NCBI RefSeq assembly: GCF_012935695.1
Contig: NZ_CP052859.1
Coordinates: forward strand, 6,117,001 to 6,181,000
DNA length: 64,000 nucleotides
Direction: 5' to 3'
DNA from: Pseudomonas sp. ADAK18
Lineage (GTDB): Bacteria > Pseudomonadota > Gammaproteobacteria > Pseudomonadales > Pseudomonadaceae
How positions within the stretch are numbered: position 1 is the first letter of the stretch; each line of letters begins with the position of its first letter. Positions 1 through 11,142 of this stretch are shown in pieces. Under the pieces are notes generated by a model that was not told the DNA's origin, searched no databases, and saw only the letters and a list, made by a program, of their open reading frames with translations. The position numbers and the translations under genes were made by a program.

Positions 1-566
1 CCACCGGCTATGACGGCATCATCCCGGCGTTGCTGACCAACAAGTTCGACATGATCGGCAGCGGCATGACCCTGACCCAGGAGCGCAACCTGCGCCTGAA
101 CTTCAGCGAACCCTTCATCGTCGTTGGCCAGACCCTGCTGATTCGCAAGGAACTGGAAGGCACCATCAAGTCCTACAAAGACCTGAACGATGAGAAGTAC
201 CGCCTGACGTCCAAGCTTGGCACCACAGGTGAGATGGTCGCCAAAAAGCTGATCGCCAAAGCCAAGTACCACGGCTACGACAACGAGCAGGAAGCGGTGC
301 TCGACGTGGTTAACGGCAAGGCTGATGCCTTCGTCTATGACGCGCCGTATAACGTGGTCGCAGAGAAAAAAGTCGGCAACGGCAAGTTGGTATTCCTTGA
401 AGAACCGTTCACCTTCGAACCCTTGGCGTTCGGGTTGAAGAAAGGCGATTACGACAGCATCAACTTCATCAACAACTTCCTGCACCAGATCCGTAACGAC
501 GGCACCTACGATCGCATTCATGACAAGTGGTTCAAGAGCTCCGAGTGGCTCAAGGACATGGAATAA
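1..566 (+). CDS. Amino-acid ABC transporter, periplasmic substrate-binding protein (5' truncated)
   Basis: The 3' part of a solute-binding protein of the polar amino-acid family; the open frame runs in from the left edge (first full codon at position 3). Visible features typical of this family are an early YDGIIPALL segment, then SGMTLTQER and NFSEPF, the ligand-binding lobe signature, and a C-terminal GTYDRIHDKWF. It would capture an amino acid in the periplasm and deliver it to the permease encoded next. The signal peptide lies outside the window. Exact ligand cannot be told. A REP-like hairpin (574-604) separates it from the permease gene and may set different expression levels for binding protein and membrane components. 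Confidence 0.9.
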   Translation, partial: TGYDGIIPALLTNKFDMIGSGMTLTQERNLRLNFSEPFIVVGQTLLIRKELEGTIKSYKDLNDEKYRLTSKLGTTGEMVAKKLIAKAKYHGYDNEQEAVLDVVNGKADAFVYDAPYNVVAEKKVGNGKLVFLEEPFTFEPLAFGLKKGDYDSINFINNFLHQIRNDGTYDRIHDKWFKSSEWLKDME

Positions 567-573
567 AGCTGAC

Positions 574-604
574 CTGTGGCGAGGGGCAAGCCCCCTCGCC
601 ACAG
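574..604. repeat. REP-like hairpin
   Basis: A 13-nt perfect inverted repeat (CTGTGGCGAGGGG and its complement) around a 5-nt loop, lying between the binding-protein gene and the permease gene. It belongs to the GTGGCGAGGGGG type of Pseudomonas intergenic repeats and could stabilise the upstream mRNA end. Confidence 0.75.
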
Positions 605-638
605 AGGGGCACGCCTCGATCTTGATGGATGTTGAGCA

Positions 639-1598
639 ATGAAACAGAAAAAAGCCCAATGGCCCTGGCACCTGCTGACGGTGGTCGTGTTGGTTGGCCT
701 GGCTGGCGCCTTGTATTACGCCACCTCGCTGATGTCCTACGAATGGCGCTGGAACCGCGTGCCGCAGTACTTCGCCTATCAGGCCGAAGAGTCCCAGCGT
801 GCAGCGGATATTTCCACCGTCGTTGAACTGGTACGCAAAGGCGATGTGGCCGAAGTCACCCTGCGTAATGACGCGGGTGTCGAACAGCACCTGACTGTTG
901 CCGACAACAGCCTGCAAGTAGCGCGCGGTGACGATGTGGCTGAAGGCGACGTGGTGGGTGTGAACCGGCATTGGGCGTTGGGCCCGCTGATGTGGGGCTT
1001 GTGGACCACCTTATGGCTGTCGGTGGTGTCCGGTATTCTCGGCCTGGCGATTGGCCTGGCCACCGGTTTGTGTCGTTTGTCCAGTAACCCGACCTTGCGG
1101 GATTTATCGACGATCTACGTTGAACTGGTGCGCGGTACGCCGCTATTGGTGCAGATTTTCATTTTCTACTTCTTCATCGGCACGGTGCTGAACCTGTCCC
1201 GGGAATTCGCCGGGATCGCCGCCTTGTCGCTGTTTACCGGCGCCTACGTGGCAGAAATCATTCGCGCCGGGGTGCAGTCGATTGCCCGTGGCCAGAACGA
1301 AGCTGCCCGCTCCCTGGGTTTGAGTGCCGGCCAGTCAATGCGCCATGTGGTAATGCCGCAAGCGCTCAAGCGTGTGCTGCCGCCGCTGGCCGGGCAATTC
1401 ATCAGCCTGGTGAAGGACACCTCCCTGGTGTCGGTCATCGCCATTACCGAACTGCTCAAGAGCGGACGCGAAGTGATCACCACCTCGTTCTCGCCGTTTG
1501 AAATCCTGTTCTGCGTTGCAGGCCTGTACCTGCTGATCAACCTGCCGCTGTCGAAAATCGCCAGTCGGCTTGAGCGGAGGCTCGCGCAAAGTGATTGA
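639..1598 (+). CDS. Amino-acid ABC transporter, permease
   Basis: Inner-membrane permease of the HisM/GlnP family (319 aa) that forms the transport channel. A first membrane segment lies at about residues 10-28. A hydrophilic stretch of roughly 85 residues (29-113) follows, probably periplasmic, and then the usual permease core with membrane segments from about residue 120. The EAA loop is seen as [20 protein letters not shown]. The long loop after the first helix is larger than in the shortest family members. Its stop codon overlaps the GTG start of the ATPase gene (GTGATTGA), indicating translational coupling. Substrate not assignable from sequence alone. Confidence 0.92.
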   Translation: MKQKKAQWPWHLLTVVVLVGLAGALYYATSLMSYEWRWNRVPQYFAYQAEESQRAADISTVVELVRKGDVAEVTLRNDAGVEQHLTVADNSLQVARGDDVAEGDVVGVNRHWALGPLMWGLWTTLWLSVVSGILGLAIGLATGLCRLSSNPTLRDLSTIYVELVRGTPLLVQIFIFYFFIGTVLNLSREFAGIAALSLFTGAYVAEIIRAGVQSIARGQNEAARSLGLSAGQSMRHVVMPQALKRVLPPLAGQFISLVKDTSLVSVIAITELLKSGREVITTSFSPFEILFCVAGLYLLINLPLSKIASRLERRLAQSD

Positions 1599-2325
1599 AG
1601 TCCGCGATCTGGTAAAAGTCTTCGACACCCGTGGGCACGTGGTCCGTGCGGTGGATAACGTCACCACTCAGGTGGCCAAGGGCGAAGTGCTGGTAGTGAT
1701 CGGTCCGTCCGGCTCCGGCAAGTCGACCTTCCTGCGCTGCCTCAATGGCCTGGAGGAGTTCGACTCTGGCTCGGTGAGCATCGACGGCTTGCAATTGGCC
1801 GACCCGAAAACCGATGTGAATGCCTACCGCCGTGAAGTCGGTATGGTGTTCCAGCATTTCAACCTGTTTCCGCACATGACCGTGCTGGAAAACCTCTGTC
1901 TCGCGCAAAAGGTTGTGCGCAAGCGCGGCAAGAAAGAGCGTGAAGCCAAGGCCTTGGCCTTGCTGGAAAAGGTCGGGATTGCCCAGAAAGCCAATGAGTT
2001 TCCGTCGCGGCTTTCCGGTGGTCAGCAGCAGCGCGTCGCCATTGCCCGGGCGTTGGCCATGGAACCCAAGGTGATGCTGTTCGACGAACCCACCTCGGCG
2101 CTGGACCCGGAAATGGTTGGCGAAGTACTGGACGTCATGAAGACCCTGGCCCTGGAAGGTATGACCATGGTCTGCGTGACCCACGAAATGGGCTTTGCCC
2201 GGGAAGTGGCGGATCGGGTGCTGTTCTTCGATCACGGCAAGCTGCTGGAAGACGCCGCCCCGGCGCAGTTCTTCGATGCACCTAAGGATCCACGGGCCCA
2301 GGCGTTTTTGCGCCAGGTCCTGTAA
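1591..2325 (+). CDS. Amino-acid ABC transporter, ATP-binding protein
   Basis: Cytoplasmic ATPase of a polar amino-acid importer. It carries the Walker [10 protein letters not shown], the signature LSGGQQQR, the Walker [14 protein letters not shown] and the switch histidine in CVTHEM. The start chosen is GTG at 1591, which has a GGAGG ribosome site 10 nt upstream and gives the family-typical N-terminus [12 protein letters not shown] (244 aa). A TTG at 1570 would add seven residues. The gene overlaps the permease stop by 8 nt and ends only 4 nt before the convergent chemoreceptor gene, so no separate terminator is visible. Confidence 0.95.
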   Translation: MIEVRDLVKVFDTRGHVVRAVDNVTTQVAKGEVLVVIGPSGSGKSTFLRCLNGLEEFDSGSVSIDGLQLADPKTDVNAYRREVGMVFQHFNLFPHMTVLENLCLAQKVVRKRGKKEREAKALALLEKVGIAQKANEFPSRLSGGQQQRVAIARALAMEPKVMLFDEPTSALDPEMVGEVLDVMKTLALEGMTMVCVTHEMGFAREVADRVLFFDHGKLLEDAAPAQFFDAPKDPRAQAFLRQVL

Positions 2326-2329
2326 CGGT

Positions 2330-4237
2330 TCACACCTTGAACCTGCCCACCCACACCTGCAACTGCGCTCCCAGCCGTGCCAGTTCCACACTGGCCTCGG
2401 CGGTCTCCTGACTCGCGGCTGAGGTCTGCTCCGACACATCCTTGACCTTCAGTACACTGCGGTTGATTTCCTCGGCGACGGCTGTTTGCTCCTCGGCGGC
2501 GGCGGCGATCTGCGGGTTCATCTCCTGGATCACCGACACGGTGCGGGTGATACTGGAAAGGGCGTCGCCGGCGCGTCGAGTCAGTTCGACGCTGTTGTCG
2601 GTGAGGTTGCGGCTGTTGTCCATGATGTCTGCAACCTGCTGCGTGCCCCTGTGCAGGCTGCCAATCAACTCTTCGATTTCCTCGGCTGATTGCTGCGTGC
2701 GTTGCGCCAAACTGCGTACTTCATCGGCCACCACCGCAAAGCCCCGACCCGCTTCACCAGCGCGAGCCGCCTCAATCGCCGCATTGAGCGCCAGCAGATT
2801 GGTCTGTTCCGAGACGGACTTGATCACCTCCAATACGCTGCCAATCTTCTGGCTCTCCTGTTTCAGGCCTTGCATGGCTTGACTGGAACGGGCCATCTCC
2901 TGGGCCAGGTGCTCGATATGAGCAATGGCTTCAGCCACCACCTGATCACCCATGCCCGCCTGCCGGTCAGCTTCGGTGGCAGCCGCTGAGGCTTGTTCGG
3001 CATGGCGCGCGACCTCCTGGGATGTGGCGAGCATTTGGTTCATCGCGGTGGCGACCTGTTCGGTTTCCTGTTTCTGGTCGTTGATTCCGCTTCGGGTCTG
3101 TTTGGTCACGGCAGACAACTGCTCGGCGGCACTGGCAATTTGCCGGGCGCTGTCGCTGATGCCGCCGATCAAGCCCCGCAGGTTGACGGTCATTTGCCCG
3201 ATACTGCGTTGCAACTGCCCCAGTTCATCCCGGCGCGTGGTCTGGACGTCGTGGCTGAGGTCGCCCTGGGCGATCCGATTGGCGGTCAGCAGGGCATGGC
3301 GCAGCGGTATGACGATCTGCCCGGAGATCAGCCACGCGGCCAGGGCGCCTACCAGCAGGGCTGCGGCGGTGACATTGAGCATCAGGGTGCGGGCCAGGTC
3401 TGCTTCTTTGTCACGTTGTTCGGTCTGGTACTGGCTCAGCAGGTCGCTTTGCTTGAGCAATTGATCCAGCCATTGCTCCAGTTGGTTCTGAGTAGTTTCG
3501 GTGGTGACCTGAGCGTCCTTGAGGCGGGTCAGTTGGATGCGGTAATCGGACTCGGCACTTTTAAGCGCAGTTGTGTCCACCGGCAGCGTCGCAACCGCCG
3601 CCAGTGAGCTGTCGAGTGCCTGGAGTGCGCCGGTGACGGCTTGTCCATAGGCATCCAGCGAGGCGGCCGCCCAGGCGGGGCTCTGGGCGCTGTCTTCGGC
3701 TCTTTCCATGGCTTGGCGCAGGTGTTCAATAGCGTCCAGCGCCTTCTCATCGTCCTGGTTGGGCAGGTCACTGGCCAACTGTGCGAGGGTGTCGCTGGCC
3801 TGGAGGGAGCTGTGTTTGAGCTGCGCACGTGTGCTTTCACGTTGTTCAATCAGGTTGGGCAGGCCGCCTAGAGCGGTTTTGAAGCTAGCCGTCAGACGGG
3901 TCGAGTCGTGTACTTGCTGCAGGCTGGCCGGGTGTTTCAGTCGGTCGGAGAGCTCGGCGAGGTAGTGGTCGATCTTCTCCATTTGCAGGCCAATCCTGGC
4001 CAGGCTTGCCGGGTCATTCAGGGTGCGGTAGACAATCCGGTCGGCGCGCAACTCCTCGCTCGTCACGGCCAATTGGGAAAGGACGGTCAATGATTGCGAG
4101 CGAAAGAGTGAGGCGTTCAAGGCTTGCCAGCCCGTCAGGGCAATAGCCAGGCTCAGTGCCAATACCAGGGCGAAACCGAGGATGAGTTTGAGGGTGACGC
4201 TGGTGTTGCCTAATACGCGGGTCAGTGGACGAAACAT
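2330..4237 (-). CDS. Methyl-accepting chemotaxis protein
   Basis: Transmembrane chemoreceptor of 635 aa. ATG 4237 is chosen because a GGAGG site sits about 6 nt upstream and the protein then starts with a hydrophobic segment (about residues 14-36). A roughly 260-residue, mostly helical periplasmic domain follows, probably a helical-bundle sensor. A second membrane segment, a HAMP region (about 315-365) and a cytoplasmic signalling domain come next. The receptor hairpin tip has the conserved [15 protein letters not shown] and [10 protein letters not shown] segments. It should control CheA activity. The ligand is unknown. It is paralogous to the next gene, with a similar signalling half but a divergent sensor half. 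Confidence 0.93.
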   Translation of the reverse strand: MFRPLTRVLGNTSVTLKLILGFALVLALSLAIALTGWQALNASLFRSQSLTVLSQLAVTSEELRADRIVYRTLNDPASLARIGLQMEKIDHYLAELSDRLKHPASLQQVHDSTRLTASFKTALGGLPNLIEQRESTRAQLKHSSLQASDTLAQLASDLPNQDDEKALDAIEHLRQAMERAEDSAQSPAWAAASLDAYGQAVTGALQALDSSLAAVATLPVDTTALKSAESDYRIQLTRLKDAQVTTETTQNQLEQWLDQLLKQSDLLSQYQTEQRDKEADLARTLMLNVTAAALLVGALAAWLISGQIVIPLRHALLTANRIAQGDLSHDVQTTRRDELGQLQRSIGQMTVNLRGLIGGISDSARQIASAAEQLSAVTKQTRSGINDQKQETEQVATAMNQMLATSQEVARHAEQASAAATEADRQAGMGDQVVAEAIAHIEHLAQEMARSSQAMQGLKQESQKIGSVLEVIKSVSEQTNLLALNAAIEAARAGEAGRGFAVVADEVRSLAQRTQQSAEEIEELIGSLHRGTQQVADIMDNSRNLTDNSVELTRRAGDALSSITRTVSVIQEMNPQIAAAAEEQTAVAEEINRSVLKVKDVSEQTSAASQETAEASVELARLGAQLQVWVGRFKV

Positions 4238-4405
4238 GGTGAGCCTCCAACGAATCAAAGAGAGCGTTTCGACAGTCCGGCTGACGCGGGTCAGGGGAGT
4301 TGAAACGCTACTTCTATTCGGCGCGAGGTGTGTAATCCACGACCTGAAAAACGTGTAGGAAACTTCACAAGTTGTCAGGGCGGCCATGTTGGCCGCCGCA
4401 ACGGT

Positions 4406-6322
4406 TCAGGTCCTGAAGCGGCCCACGAGGGTTTGCAGGTAGATCCCCAGCCGAGCCAGTTCGGCGCTGGAAGCGGCGGTTTCTTCGCTGGCGGCGGAGG
4501 TCTGTTCGGAAACATCGCGCACGTTCAGCACGCTGCGGTTGATCTCTTCGGCCACGGCGCTTTGTTGCTCGGCGGCGGTAGCAATTTGTTGGTTCATTGC
4601 CTGGATAGCCGAGACTGTGCGGGTGATATTTTTCAAGGCGCTACCGGCTCGGCGAGTCAGTTCGACACTGCTGTCGGTGAGGCCGCGACTGTTGTCCATG
4701 ACGGTCGACACCTGCAGGGTGCCGGCTTGCAGGCCGATAATCAGCTCTTCGATTTCTTCGGTGGACTTCTGCGTGCGCTGGGCCAGGCTACGCACCTCGT
4801 CGGCGACCACCGCAAAGCCACGTCCGGCTTCCCCGGCACGGGCGGCTTCGATGGCCGCGTTGAGGGCCAGCAGGTTGGTTTGCTGAGCCACCGACTTGAT
4901 CACGTCCAGCACGCTGCCGATCTTGTCGCTTTCACGCTTGAGATGGCCCATGGCTTCGGTGGAGTTGCCCACTTCGCTGGCCAACCGTTCGATCTGTGCG
5001 ATGGCTTCGCCGACCACCTTGTCGCCTTCACGAGCCTGCTGGTCAGCGGCGACGGCGGCCTCGGATGCCTCTTCAGCATTGCGCGCGACTTCCTGCACCG
5101 TGGCGGCCATTTCGTTCATGGCGGTGGCGACCTGATCGGTCTCGACTTTCTGGCTGTTGACCCCCGCGCTGGTCTGTTCGGTGACCGCCGACAGTTGTTC
5201 GGCAGCGCTGGCGATCTGGGTGACGCCATCACTGATGCCGCCAATCAATTCCCGCAGGCCCACGGTCATGCTTTGCATGGCCCGCTGCAGTTGGCCCAGC
5301 TCATCACGGCGCAGGGAGGTCAGGTTGTGGCTCAGGTCGCCAGAGGCCACACGCTCGGCGACTTTGAGGGTCTGGTTCAGCGGAATGACGATCTGCCGGG
5401 TGATCGCCCATGCCGCCACTATGCCGAAGACCAGCGCGAGGGCGGTGGCCAGCAGCAACAGGTTCTTGGCGTGTGCCGTGTCGGTGTCGCGGACCACGGT
5501 TTGCGAGATCGTGAGCTTTTTGCTGTGGTCCAGCAGGACGTCGCCTTGTTCGGCCATGATTTTCATCGCCGCCGCACTGGCTACCTGGGAATCTCGGTAC
5601 TGACTGACAGCAGCGCGGTAGGCTTGCAGCGATACGCTGGCCTGTTGCAGGTTGGCCTGATATTGCTCCGGCAATTGGCCGTTAAGGCTGGTGATTTTCT
5701 TCAGGGCGTTGTCGATAGCGTCCAGGGCCGGCTGTTCTGCCTCAACCTTGGCACTGTAGGTGTAACCGCGCACTTGGAAGCGTGCCTGCTGGATCAGCTT
5801 GCTCAGGTCGACTACGTTGTTGAATTGACTGACGCTGTCGCCTTGCAGCAGCGACTTCTCGACTTCACCGACCTTGAGTACCGCGTTGTCGGCCGTATCA
5901 CCGAGCTTGCTGCGGGCGTCTTCGCGATTGGCACCCGCCTGGGTCATGGCGGTAAATGCGCGCTTGTATTGCTCAACAGCAGCTAATTGCTCATCGATCA
6001 GGGCGATATCGGCCAGTTGTTCGATCAGGCTGCGAGCAGTTTTCAGGCCGGTGTCCAATTGGCCCAGCAGGTCGTTGACTGCCGCCGGACCCTGTTCGCC
6101 ACGGCGCATTTCATAGTCCAAGCGCGCCAGGCGTAATTCCTGGGTCAGCTCATTGAGGCTGGAGATAAAGCCCAGCTTGTCACCGCGGCTGATCACGCCG
6201 CCAAGGCCGGTCCAGCCGGTGAAGCTGATCAACAAGGTCAATATCAACACCAGGCCAAAGCCTATGCCCAGCTTGCGATTGACACTCACATTCCCCAGAT
6301 TCTCGGCTAACCAACGATACAT
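4406..6322 (-). CDS. Methyl-accepting chemotaxis protein
   Basis: A 638-aa chemoreceptor with a start at ATG 6322, which has an AGGGAG site 8 nt upstream. It has an N-terminal membrane anchor (about 20-40), a periplasmic helical sensor of about 250 residues, a second membrane helix (about 285-305), a HAMP domain, and the kinase-control domain with [15 protein letters not shown] and [10 protein letters not shown]. Organisation matches the neighbouring receptor gene, and the two probably arose by tandem duplication with divergence of the sensing part. A candidate flagellar sigma-28 promoter lies upstream at 6365-6391. Signal sensed is not predictable here. Confidence 0.94.
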   Translation of the reverse strand: MYRWLAENLGNVSVNRKLGIGFGLVLILTLLISFTGWTGLGGVISRGDKLGFISSLNELTQELRLARLDYEMRRGEQGPAAVNDLLGQLDTGLKTARSLIEQLADIALIDEQLAAVEQYKRAFTAMTQAGANREDARSKLGDTADNAVLKVGEVEKSLLQGDSVSQFNNVVDLSKLIQQARFQVRGYTYSAKVEAEQPALDAIDNALKKITSLNGQLPEQYQANLQQASVSLQAYRAAVSQYRDSQVASAAAMKIMAEQGDVLLDHSKKLTISQTVVRDTDTAHAKNLLLLATALALVFGIVAAWAITRQIVIPLNQTLKVAERVASGDLSHNLTSLRRDELGQLQRAMQSMTVGLRELIGGISDGVTQIASAAEQLSAVTEQTSAGVNSQKVETDQVATAMNEMAATVQEVARNAEEASEAAVAADQQAREGDKVVGEAIAQIERLASEVGNSTEAMGHLKRESDKIGSVLDVIKSVAQQTNLLALNAAIEAARAGEAGRGFAVVADEVRSLAQRTQKSTEEIEELIIGLQAGTLQVSTVMDNSRGLTDSSVELTRRAGSALKNITRTVSAIQAMNQQIATAAEQQSAVAEEINRSVLNVRDVSEQTSAASEETAASSAELARLGIYLQTLVGRFRT

Positions 6323-6364
6323 GCTGCGAACTCCCTTTGAACAAGGCTTGGACTTATTCAAGGG

Positions 6365-6391
6365 CTATCGGCAGGGGCGCGGGATTCTGTA
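6365..6391 (-). promoter_or_regulatory. Candidate sigma-28 (FliA) promoter of the chemoreceptor gene
   Basis: On the minus strand, TACA, a 15-nt spacer and GCCGATAG match the enterobacterial and Pseudomonas FliA consensus TAAA-N15-GCCGATAA at 10 of 12 positions. It lies about 43-69 nt upstream of the receptor start. Chemoreceptors are typical FliA targets. Confidence 0.55.
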
Positions 6392-6403
6392 GGCGCTAAA
6401 GAT

Positions 6404-6450
6404 TCTGTGGCGAGCGGGCTTGCCCGCGTTGGGCTGCGAAGCAGGCCCTC
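6404..6450. repeat. Partial REP-type repeat
   Basis: A single REP-like unit, TGTGGCGAGCGGGCTTGCC, followed by a short GC-rich tail, between the chemoreceptor promoter region and the 3' end of rsmE. It contains the small palindrome CGGGCTTGCCCG, but no matching second arm is seen nearby. Confidence 0.5.
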
Positions 6451-6501
6451 AAGTGGTTGAGGTATTTCAGGCAGGAAGGGGGATTATTGTCCCTGTGGTT
6501 G

Positions 6502-7209
6502 TCAGAACAGGCGGGCGAGCAGGGCTGTAACGGCGGTCTCGACTCGCAGGATTCGTGCACCTAGTTGCACCGGCTGCAAACCGGCCTTGGCCAGCAGGTC
6601 CACCTCGTAGGGGATCCAGCCGCCTTCCGGGCCGATGGCCAGGGTCACAGGCTCATCCAGGCCACGCGGGCAGGAAGGGTAGTCGCCAGGGTGGCCGATC
6701 AGGCCGAGCGTGCCGTGGGCCAGGGAGGGCAAACGATCTTCAACAAAGGGCTTGAAGCGCTTTTCGATGATGATCTCGGGCAGTACGGTGTCCCGGGCTT
6801 GTTCCAGGCCAAGAATCAACTGCTCGCGAACCGCTTCGGGCTCCAGGAACGGCGTCTGCCAGAAGCTCTTTTCCACCCGATAGCTATTGACCAGCACTAC
6901 CCGTGGCACGCCCATGGAGGCCACGGTTTGCAGGACGCGACGGAGCATTTTCGGGCGGGGCAGGGCCAGCAGCAGGGTCAGTGGCAGTTTTGCCGGTGGC
7001 GGCTGATCGAGGCTGACCCGCAGCTCCGCTTCATGGGCTTCCAGGCGCAGCAACTCAGCGTTGCCCATCAACCCGCCAATTCGTCCGACTCGCAGGCTGT
7101 CGCCTACTACCGCACGATGAACTTCCTGCATATGCACCAGGCGCCGATCGCGCAGGATCACCCGGTCGGCCGCGATAAAGTCGGCCTCCTCAAGCAGCAG
7201 CAGGTTCAC
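6502..7209 (-). CDS. rsmE: 16S rRNA (uracil-1498-N3)-methyltransferase
   Basis: SPOUT-class RNA methyltransferase (235 aa) that modifies U1498 of 16S rRNA with S-adenosylmethionine. The family signature LAIGPEGGW lies near residue 190 and is followed by the knot segment with [12 protein letters not shown]. The start overlaps the tatC stop by 4 nt (ATGA), so the gene is probably translated from the tat transcript. The same rsmE-tatC adjacency is known from P. aeruginosa. Confidence 0.95.
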   Translation of the reverse strand: MNLLLLEEADFIAADRVILRDRRLVHMQEVHRAVVGDSLRVGRIGGLMGNAELLRLEAHEAELRVSLDQPPPAKLPLTLLLALPRPKMLRRVLQTVASMGVPRVVLVNSYRVEKSFWQTPFLEPEAVREQLILGLEQARDTVLPEIIIEKRFKPFVEDRLPSLAHGTLGLIGHPGDYPSCPRGLDEPVTLAIGPEGGWIPYEVDLLAKAGLQPVQLGARILRVETAVTALLARLF

Positions 7210-7997
7210 GGCTGAGTCGCTGGCGGCTGGTCGTCGTCGGCGGGCTGGTCATCCGGATGCTCGCCGCGCTTGCTCACCAGGCTGCCAAACAGGATGCCAA
7301 TTTCGAACAGCATCCACATTGGTACGGCCAGCAAGGTCTGGGAGAAGATGTCCGGCGGAGTCAGGATCATGCCGACCACGAAGCAGCCGATGATCACGTA
7401 CGGGCGGATCTTGCGCAGGTATTTGACGTCGACCACGCCGATCCACACCAACAGCACCACAGCCACCGGAATCTCGAAGGCCACGCCAAAGGCGAAGAAC
7501 AACGTCATCACGAAGTCGAGGTAGCTGGTGATGTCGGTCATCATCTCCACGCCGGCCGGGGTGGCGGCGGCGAAGAACTTGAAGATCAGCGGGAACACCA
7601 GGAAATAGGCGAAGGCCATCCCGGTGTAGAACAGCAGGATGCTGGAGACCAACAGCGGCACCGCAATACGCTTCTCATGCTTGTACAGGCCCGGGGCGAT
7701 AAAACCCCAGATCTGATGCAAGATCACCGGGATCGCCAGGAACAGCGACACCATCATCGTCAGCTTCAACGGCGTGAGGAACGGTGACGACACATCGGTG
7801 GCGATCATCGTCGCGCCGACCGGCAGGTAGTCGCGCAGCGGCGTGGAGACGAAGGTGTAGATCTGCTGGGTGAAGGCAAACAACCCGGCAAAGATCACGA
7901 AGATTGCCGCAACACACCGCAGCAGGCGGGTGCGCAACTCGGTGAGGTGCGAGACCAGCGGCATGTGCTGGTCGTTTTCCGGTTTATCAGCGCTCAT
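7206..7997 (-). CDS. tatC: Sec-independent protein translocase TatC
   Basis: Polytopic inner-membrane subunit of the twin-arginine translocase (263 aa), which binds the RR signal peptide of folded substrates. It has six predicted membrane segments. The conserved N-terminal [11 protein letters not shown] and the cytoplasmic-loop segment [11 protein letters not shown] are both seen. The C-terminus is a short acidic, proline-rich tail. It overlaps tatB by 4 nt and rsmE by 4 nt, within a tatA-tatB-tatC-rsmE unit. Confidence 0.97.
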   Translation of the reverse strand: MSADKPENDQHMPLVSHLTELRTRLLRCVAAIFVIFAGLFAFTQQIYTFVSTPLRDYLPVGATMIATDVSSPFLTPLKLTMMVSLFLAIPVILHQIWGFIAPGLYKHEKRIAVPLLVSSILLFYTGMAFAYFLVFPLIFKFFAAATPAGVEMMTDITSYLDFVMTLFFAFGVAFEIPVAVVLLVWIGVVDVKYLRKIRPYVIIGCFVVGMILTPPDIFSQTLLAVPMWMLFEIGILFGSLVSKRGEHPDDQPADDDQPPATQP

Positions 7998-8431
7998 GGG
8001 GCTCGCGGCGGCAATGTAGGGTCGTGGGGAGCGGGCGCTGTTGCGGGCGCCGGCGCGGGTTCTGTCGGGGCTGCGGGTGCAGGCTCTGTGGCGTGCACGG
8101 GTTCGACAAGCGGTGTTGGCGTTGGCGCAACGGGTGGGGCAATGGAGTGCTCGGCCACGGGTTCGACCGGCTTGGGCGTTTCCTGCACCGGAGAGAGAAT
8201 CTTCCGTGCCTCCTGTTCCAACGACAGAATGTGCTCGTTGTGCAGTTGCCGGCGAATCTCGTCGGCACCGATTTCCCGTTCAACTTCCTGTTTGATGGCG
8301 TTGAAACTGCGTTTCAGGCGCCCGATCCACAGGCCAGCCGTGCGCGCGGCACCGGGCAGGCGTTCCGGCCCCAGTACCAACAGGGCAACGAGGCCGACGA
8401 GCAGCAGTTCAGAGAAGCTGATACCAAACAT
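7994..8431 (-). CDS. tatB: Sec-independent protein translocase TatB
   Basis: A 145-aa TatB with the characteristic N-terminal membrane helix starting [19 protein letters not shown], then LGPERLPG and an amphipathic helix. The last 60 residues are rich in Pro and Ala and probably disordered. TatB forms the substrate receptor with TatC. It lies 10 nt downstream of tatA and overlaps tatC by 4 nt. Confidence 0.96.
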   Translation of the reverse strand: MFGISFSELLLVGLVALLVLGPERLPGAARTAGLWIGRLKRSFNAIKQEVEREIGADEIRRQLHNEHILSLEQEARKILSPVQETPKPVEPVAEHSIAPPVAPTPTPLVEPVHATEPAPAAPTEPAPAPATAPAPHDPTLPPRAP

Positions 8432-8441
8432 TAGTCAGTGC

Positions 8442-8720
8442 TCACGAGTCTTTGCGGGTCGGCTCTTGGACTTTCTCGGCCTGCACGTCGAAGGTGCGAC
8501 GCTCGGTGATCGGCTGGGCGGCCTGGGGGTGGACAGGCTGCGCCGGTGGCACCGGGTTGGCGGCAGGGTCGGCCGGCTTTTCTTCGTCGTTCATGGCCTT
8601 GCGAAAGCCCTTGATGGATTCGCCGACGTCAGTGCCCAGGTTCTTCAGCTTCTTGGTGCCGAACACCAATACAACCACTACCAGAATAACGATCCAGTGT
8701 TTCCAGTCAAAAATGCCCAT
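8442..8720 (-). CDS. tatA: Sec-independent protein translocase TatA
   Basis: Pore-forming component of the twin-arginine translocase (92 aa). The short N-terminal membrane helix, the FGTKKL hinge and the amphipathic helix with the conserved GESIKGFRK are visible. A polar, proline-rich tail of about 45 residues follows. First tat gene of the tatABC-rsmE unit, 25 nt downstream of hisE. Confidence 0.96.
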   Translation of the reverse strand: MGIFDWKHWIVILVVVVLVFGTKKLKNLGTDVGESIKGFRKAMNDEEKPADPAANPVPPAQPVHPQAAQPITERRTFDVQAEKVQEPTRKDS

Positions 8721-8745
8721 GCTGCAATTCCTCTCTAAAGATTAT

Positions 8746-9078
8746 TCAGGCGGACGGGCGCGAGGCCTTTTCGGCGTGCCCGGACAAGCCGAAGCGACGG
8801 TCCAGTTCATCAAGCACGGCCTGCGGATGCTGCCCCAGTTGGGCGAGCATCACTAGGCTGTGGAACCACAAATCGGCTGTTTCATAGATCACATCGCTGC
8901 AGTCGCCGCTGATTTGTGCGTCCTTGGCAGCAATAATAGTCTCGACGGATTCTTCGCCGAGCTTTTCCAGAATCTTGTTCAGGCCCTTGTGGTACAGGCT
9001 GGCGACATAGGAACTGTCGGCGGCCGCACCTTTGCGGTCTTCCAGCACCTGGGCCAGGCGGTTCAGGGTGTCAGTCAT
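8746..9078 (-). CDS. hisE: Phosphoribosyl-ATP pyrophosphatase
   Basis: Second enzyme of histidine biosynthesis (110 aa), hydrolysing PR-ATP to PR-AMP. The MazG-like fold is seen in [15 protein letters not shown] and the metal-binding [13 protein letters not shown] segment. ATG 9078 is chosen because it gives the usual length and lies 2 nt after the hisI stop. Further upstream in-frame starts would run through hisI. Separate hisI and hisE genes next to tatABC are usual in pseudomonads. Confidence 0.96.
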   Translation of the reverse strand: MTDTLNRLAQVLEDRKGAAADSSYVASLYHKGLNKILEKLGEESVETIIAAKDAQISGDCSDVIYETADLWFHSLVMLAQLGQHPQAVLDELDRRFGLSGHAEKASRPSA

Positions 9079-9080
9079 GT

Positions 9081-9473
9081 TCAGTGTCCTGCCGAATAGA
9101 TTGCGTGCGGGTCTTTGAGCACGGGCTCGACGGTCTTCCACTCGCCGTTCTCGAACACGCGATAGAAGCAACTGTGACGGCCGGTGTGACAGGCGATACC
9201 GCCGATCTGCTCGACCTTGAGGATCACCACATCGGCATCGCAGTCGATGCGCATCTCGTGCAGGGTTTGCACGTGCCCGGACTCTTCGCCCTTGCGCCAC
9301 AGTTTGCCACGCGAACGTGACCAGTAGATGGCACGGTTCTCGGCGGCGGTGAGGCTCAGGGCCTCGCGGTTCATCCAGGCCATCATCAGCACGCGCCCGG
9401 TCTTGTAGTCCTGGGCAATGGCCGGCACCAGGCCGTCACTGTCCCACTTGATCTCGTCCAGCCAGTCTTTCAT
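9081..9473 (-). CDS. hisI: Phosphoribosyl-AMP cyclohydrolase
   Basis: Third step of histidine biosynthesis (130 aa), opening the adenine ring of PR-AMP. The zinc- and substrate-binding motifs [17 protein letters not shown], the CDAD metal site and the [11 protein letters not shown] segment are present. ATG 9473 has a GGAG site 7 nt upstream and gives the standard N-terminus [15 protein letters not shown] 15 nt upstream is less likely. Forms a two-gene unit with hisE. Confidence 0.96.
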   Translation of the reverse strand: MKDWLDEIKWDSDGLVPAIAQDYKTGRVLMMAWMNREALSLTAAENRAIYWSRSRGKLWRKGEESGHVQTLHEMRIDCDADVVILKVEQIGGIACHTGRHSCFYRVFENGEWKTVEPVLKDPHAIYSAGH

Positions 9474-9537
9474 GTTCGACTCCGACAACCGGGCCCTGTC
9501 AGCCTCGGCAATTTACGACAGTGTATAACCGGACGGG

Positions 9538-11142
9538 CTATCGGCGCACGATCAGATACACACCCACGGCGACCATGATTCCCGCCGGCCAGTGGCCCAA
9601 CTCGTTCAGTGGTCCGCCTGCGGCCAGGATCGCGCCGCCGGTCAGGTGGGCGGCGCCCAGCAGGCGCAGGAACCAGTCGTCCCTGCGCTTGTGCCACGGC
9701 GGTGCCGGGTCCTTCGCGTGGGGCTGGGACATGCGCTCCAGCAGGTCACGGGTCATGTTGGCCAGGTGCGGCAGTTGCTCGACCTGGCTTTGCAGGTTGC
9801 CCAACAGGGTTTTCGGGCTGACCCGCTCGCGCATCCAGCGTTCGAGGAACGGCTGGGCGGTGTTCCACAAGTCCAGGTCCGGGTACAACTGACGGCCCAG
9901 GCCTTCGATGTTGAGCAGGGTTTTCTGCAACAGGACCAGCTGCGGCTGCACTTCCATATTGAAGCGCCGTGCGGTCTGGAACAGGCGCATCAATACCTGG
10001 CCGAAGGAAATATCTTTTAACGGTTTTTCAAAGATCGGCTCGCACACGGTGCGGATCGCCGCTTCGAACTCGTTGAGCTTGGTTTCAGCCGGCACCCAGC
10101 CCGAATCAATGTGCAACTGCGCCACGCGGCGGTAGTCACGCTTGAAGAAGGCGAACAGGTTGCGGGCCAGGTAATCCTGGTCTTCCGGCGTGAGGCCGCC
10201 GACGATCCCGCAGTCGATCGCAATGTACTGCGGGCTCCACGGGCTCACCGTACTGACGAAGATATTGCCGGGGTGCATGTCGGCGTGGAAGAAGCTGTCG
10301 CGGAACACCTGGGTGAAGAAGATCTCCACGCCGCGCTCGGCGAGCATTTTCATGTCGGTACGCTGGTCGGCCAGGGTCGCAAGGTCTGTAACCTGAACCC
10401 CATAGATACGCTCCATCACCAGTACTTTTGGCCGGCACCAGTCCCAGTAGACTTGAGGCACATACAGCAGCGGCGAGCCTTCGAAGTTACGCTTGAGCTG
10501 GCTGGCGTTGGCGGCTTCGCGCAGCAGGTCGAGTTCGTCGTAGATGGTTTTTTCGTAGTCGGCGACCACGTCCACCGGGTGCAGCAAGCGCGCATCGGCG
10601 GAGAAGCGTTCGGCGGCGCGGGCGAGGATGAACAACCACGCCAGGTCCTGGCCGATGATCGGCTTGAGGCCCGGGCGGATCACCTTGACCACCACTTCTT
10701 CGCCCGTCTTGAGCTGGGCGGCGTGAACCTGGGCCACTGAAGCCGAGGCCAGAGGCTCGATATCGAAGCGGCTGAAGACCTCGCTGATCTTCTTGCCCAG
10801 TTGTTCTTCGATCAGTTTGACCGACTGTTGCGAATCGAACGGCGGTACGCGGTCCTGCAACAGCATCAGTTCGTCGGCGATGTCTTCGGGCAATAGGTCG
10901 CGTCGGGTGGACAGGATCTGCCCGAACTTGATGAAGATCGGCCCAAGGTCCTGCAACGCCAGGCGCAGGCGGGCACCACGGCTCAGCTCCAGGGTCTTGC
11001 GCGGGAACCAGCGCCACGGCAGTACGTAGCGCACCGCCAGCAAAAACCACGGCAGCGGCAGGGCGAACAGCAGGTCATCAAGGCGGTAGCGGATTACGAC
11101 GCGCTGGATACGAAACAAACGGCGGACGGCAAGCAGCTTCAT
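9538..11142 (-). CDS. ubiB: Ubiquinone biosynthesis regulatory protein kinase-like UbiB
   Basis: ABC1/UbiB-family atypical kinase-like ATPase (534 aa), needed for coenzyme Q synthesis. The KxGQ element is seen in [16 protein letters not shown], the alanine-rich loop in ASASVAQVH, and the catalytic-like HADMHPGN further on. Two membrane segments lie at the C-terminus (about 490-532). It overlaps ubiJ by 4 nt and ends the ubiE-ubiJ-ubiB operon, consistent with its role in the Ubi complex. Confidence 0.96.
   Translation of the reverse strand: MKLLAVRRLFRIQRVVIRYRLDDLLFALPLPWFLLAVRYVLPWRWFPRKTLELSRGARLRLALQDLGPIFIKFGQILSTRRDLLPEDIADELMLLQDRVPPFDSQQSVKLIEEQLGKKISEVFSRFDIEPLASASVAQVHAAQLKTGEEVVVKVIRPGLKPIIGQDLAWLFILARAAERFSADARLLHPVDVVADYEKTIYDELDLLREAANASQLKRNFEGSPLLYVPQVYWDWCRPKVLVMERIYGVQVTDLATLADQRTDMKMLAERGVEIFFTQVFRDSFFHADMHPGNIFVSTVSPWSPQYIAIDCGIVGGLTPEDQDYLARNLFAFFKRDYRRVAQLHIDSGWVPAETKLNEFEAAIRTVCEPIFEKPLKDISFGQVLMRLFQTARRFNMEVQPQLVLLQKTLLNIEGLGRQLYPDLDLWNTAQPFLERWMRERVSPKTLLGNLQSQVEQLPHLANMTRDLLERMSQPHAKDPAPPWHKRRDDWFLRLLGAAHLTGGAILAAGGPLNELGHWPAGIMVAVGVYLIVRR

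Noticed and set aside
4238..4405. Sigma-28 promoter for the first chemoreceptor gene
   Set aside because: A GCCGAATA-like box exists, but no TAAA-like element is at the right distance. The gene may be read from the upstream receptor promoter.
4328..5986. Long open frame on the plus strand within the second chemoreceptor gene
   Set aside because: Mirror of codon bias in the chemoreceptor; glycine- and histidine-rich translation without domains.
8746..9473. hisE and hisI next to tat genes as sign of transfer
   Set aside because: This order is standard for pseudomonads and the base composition is as in neighbours.
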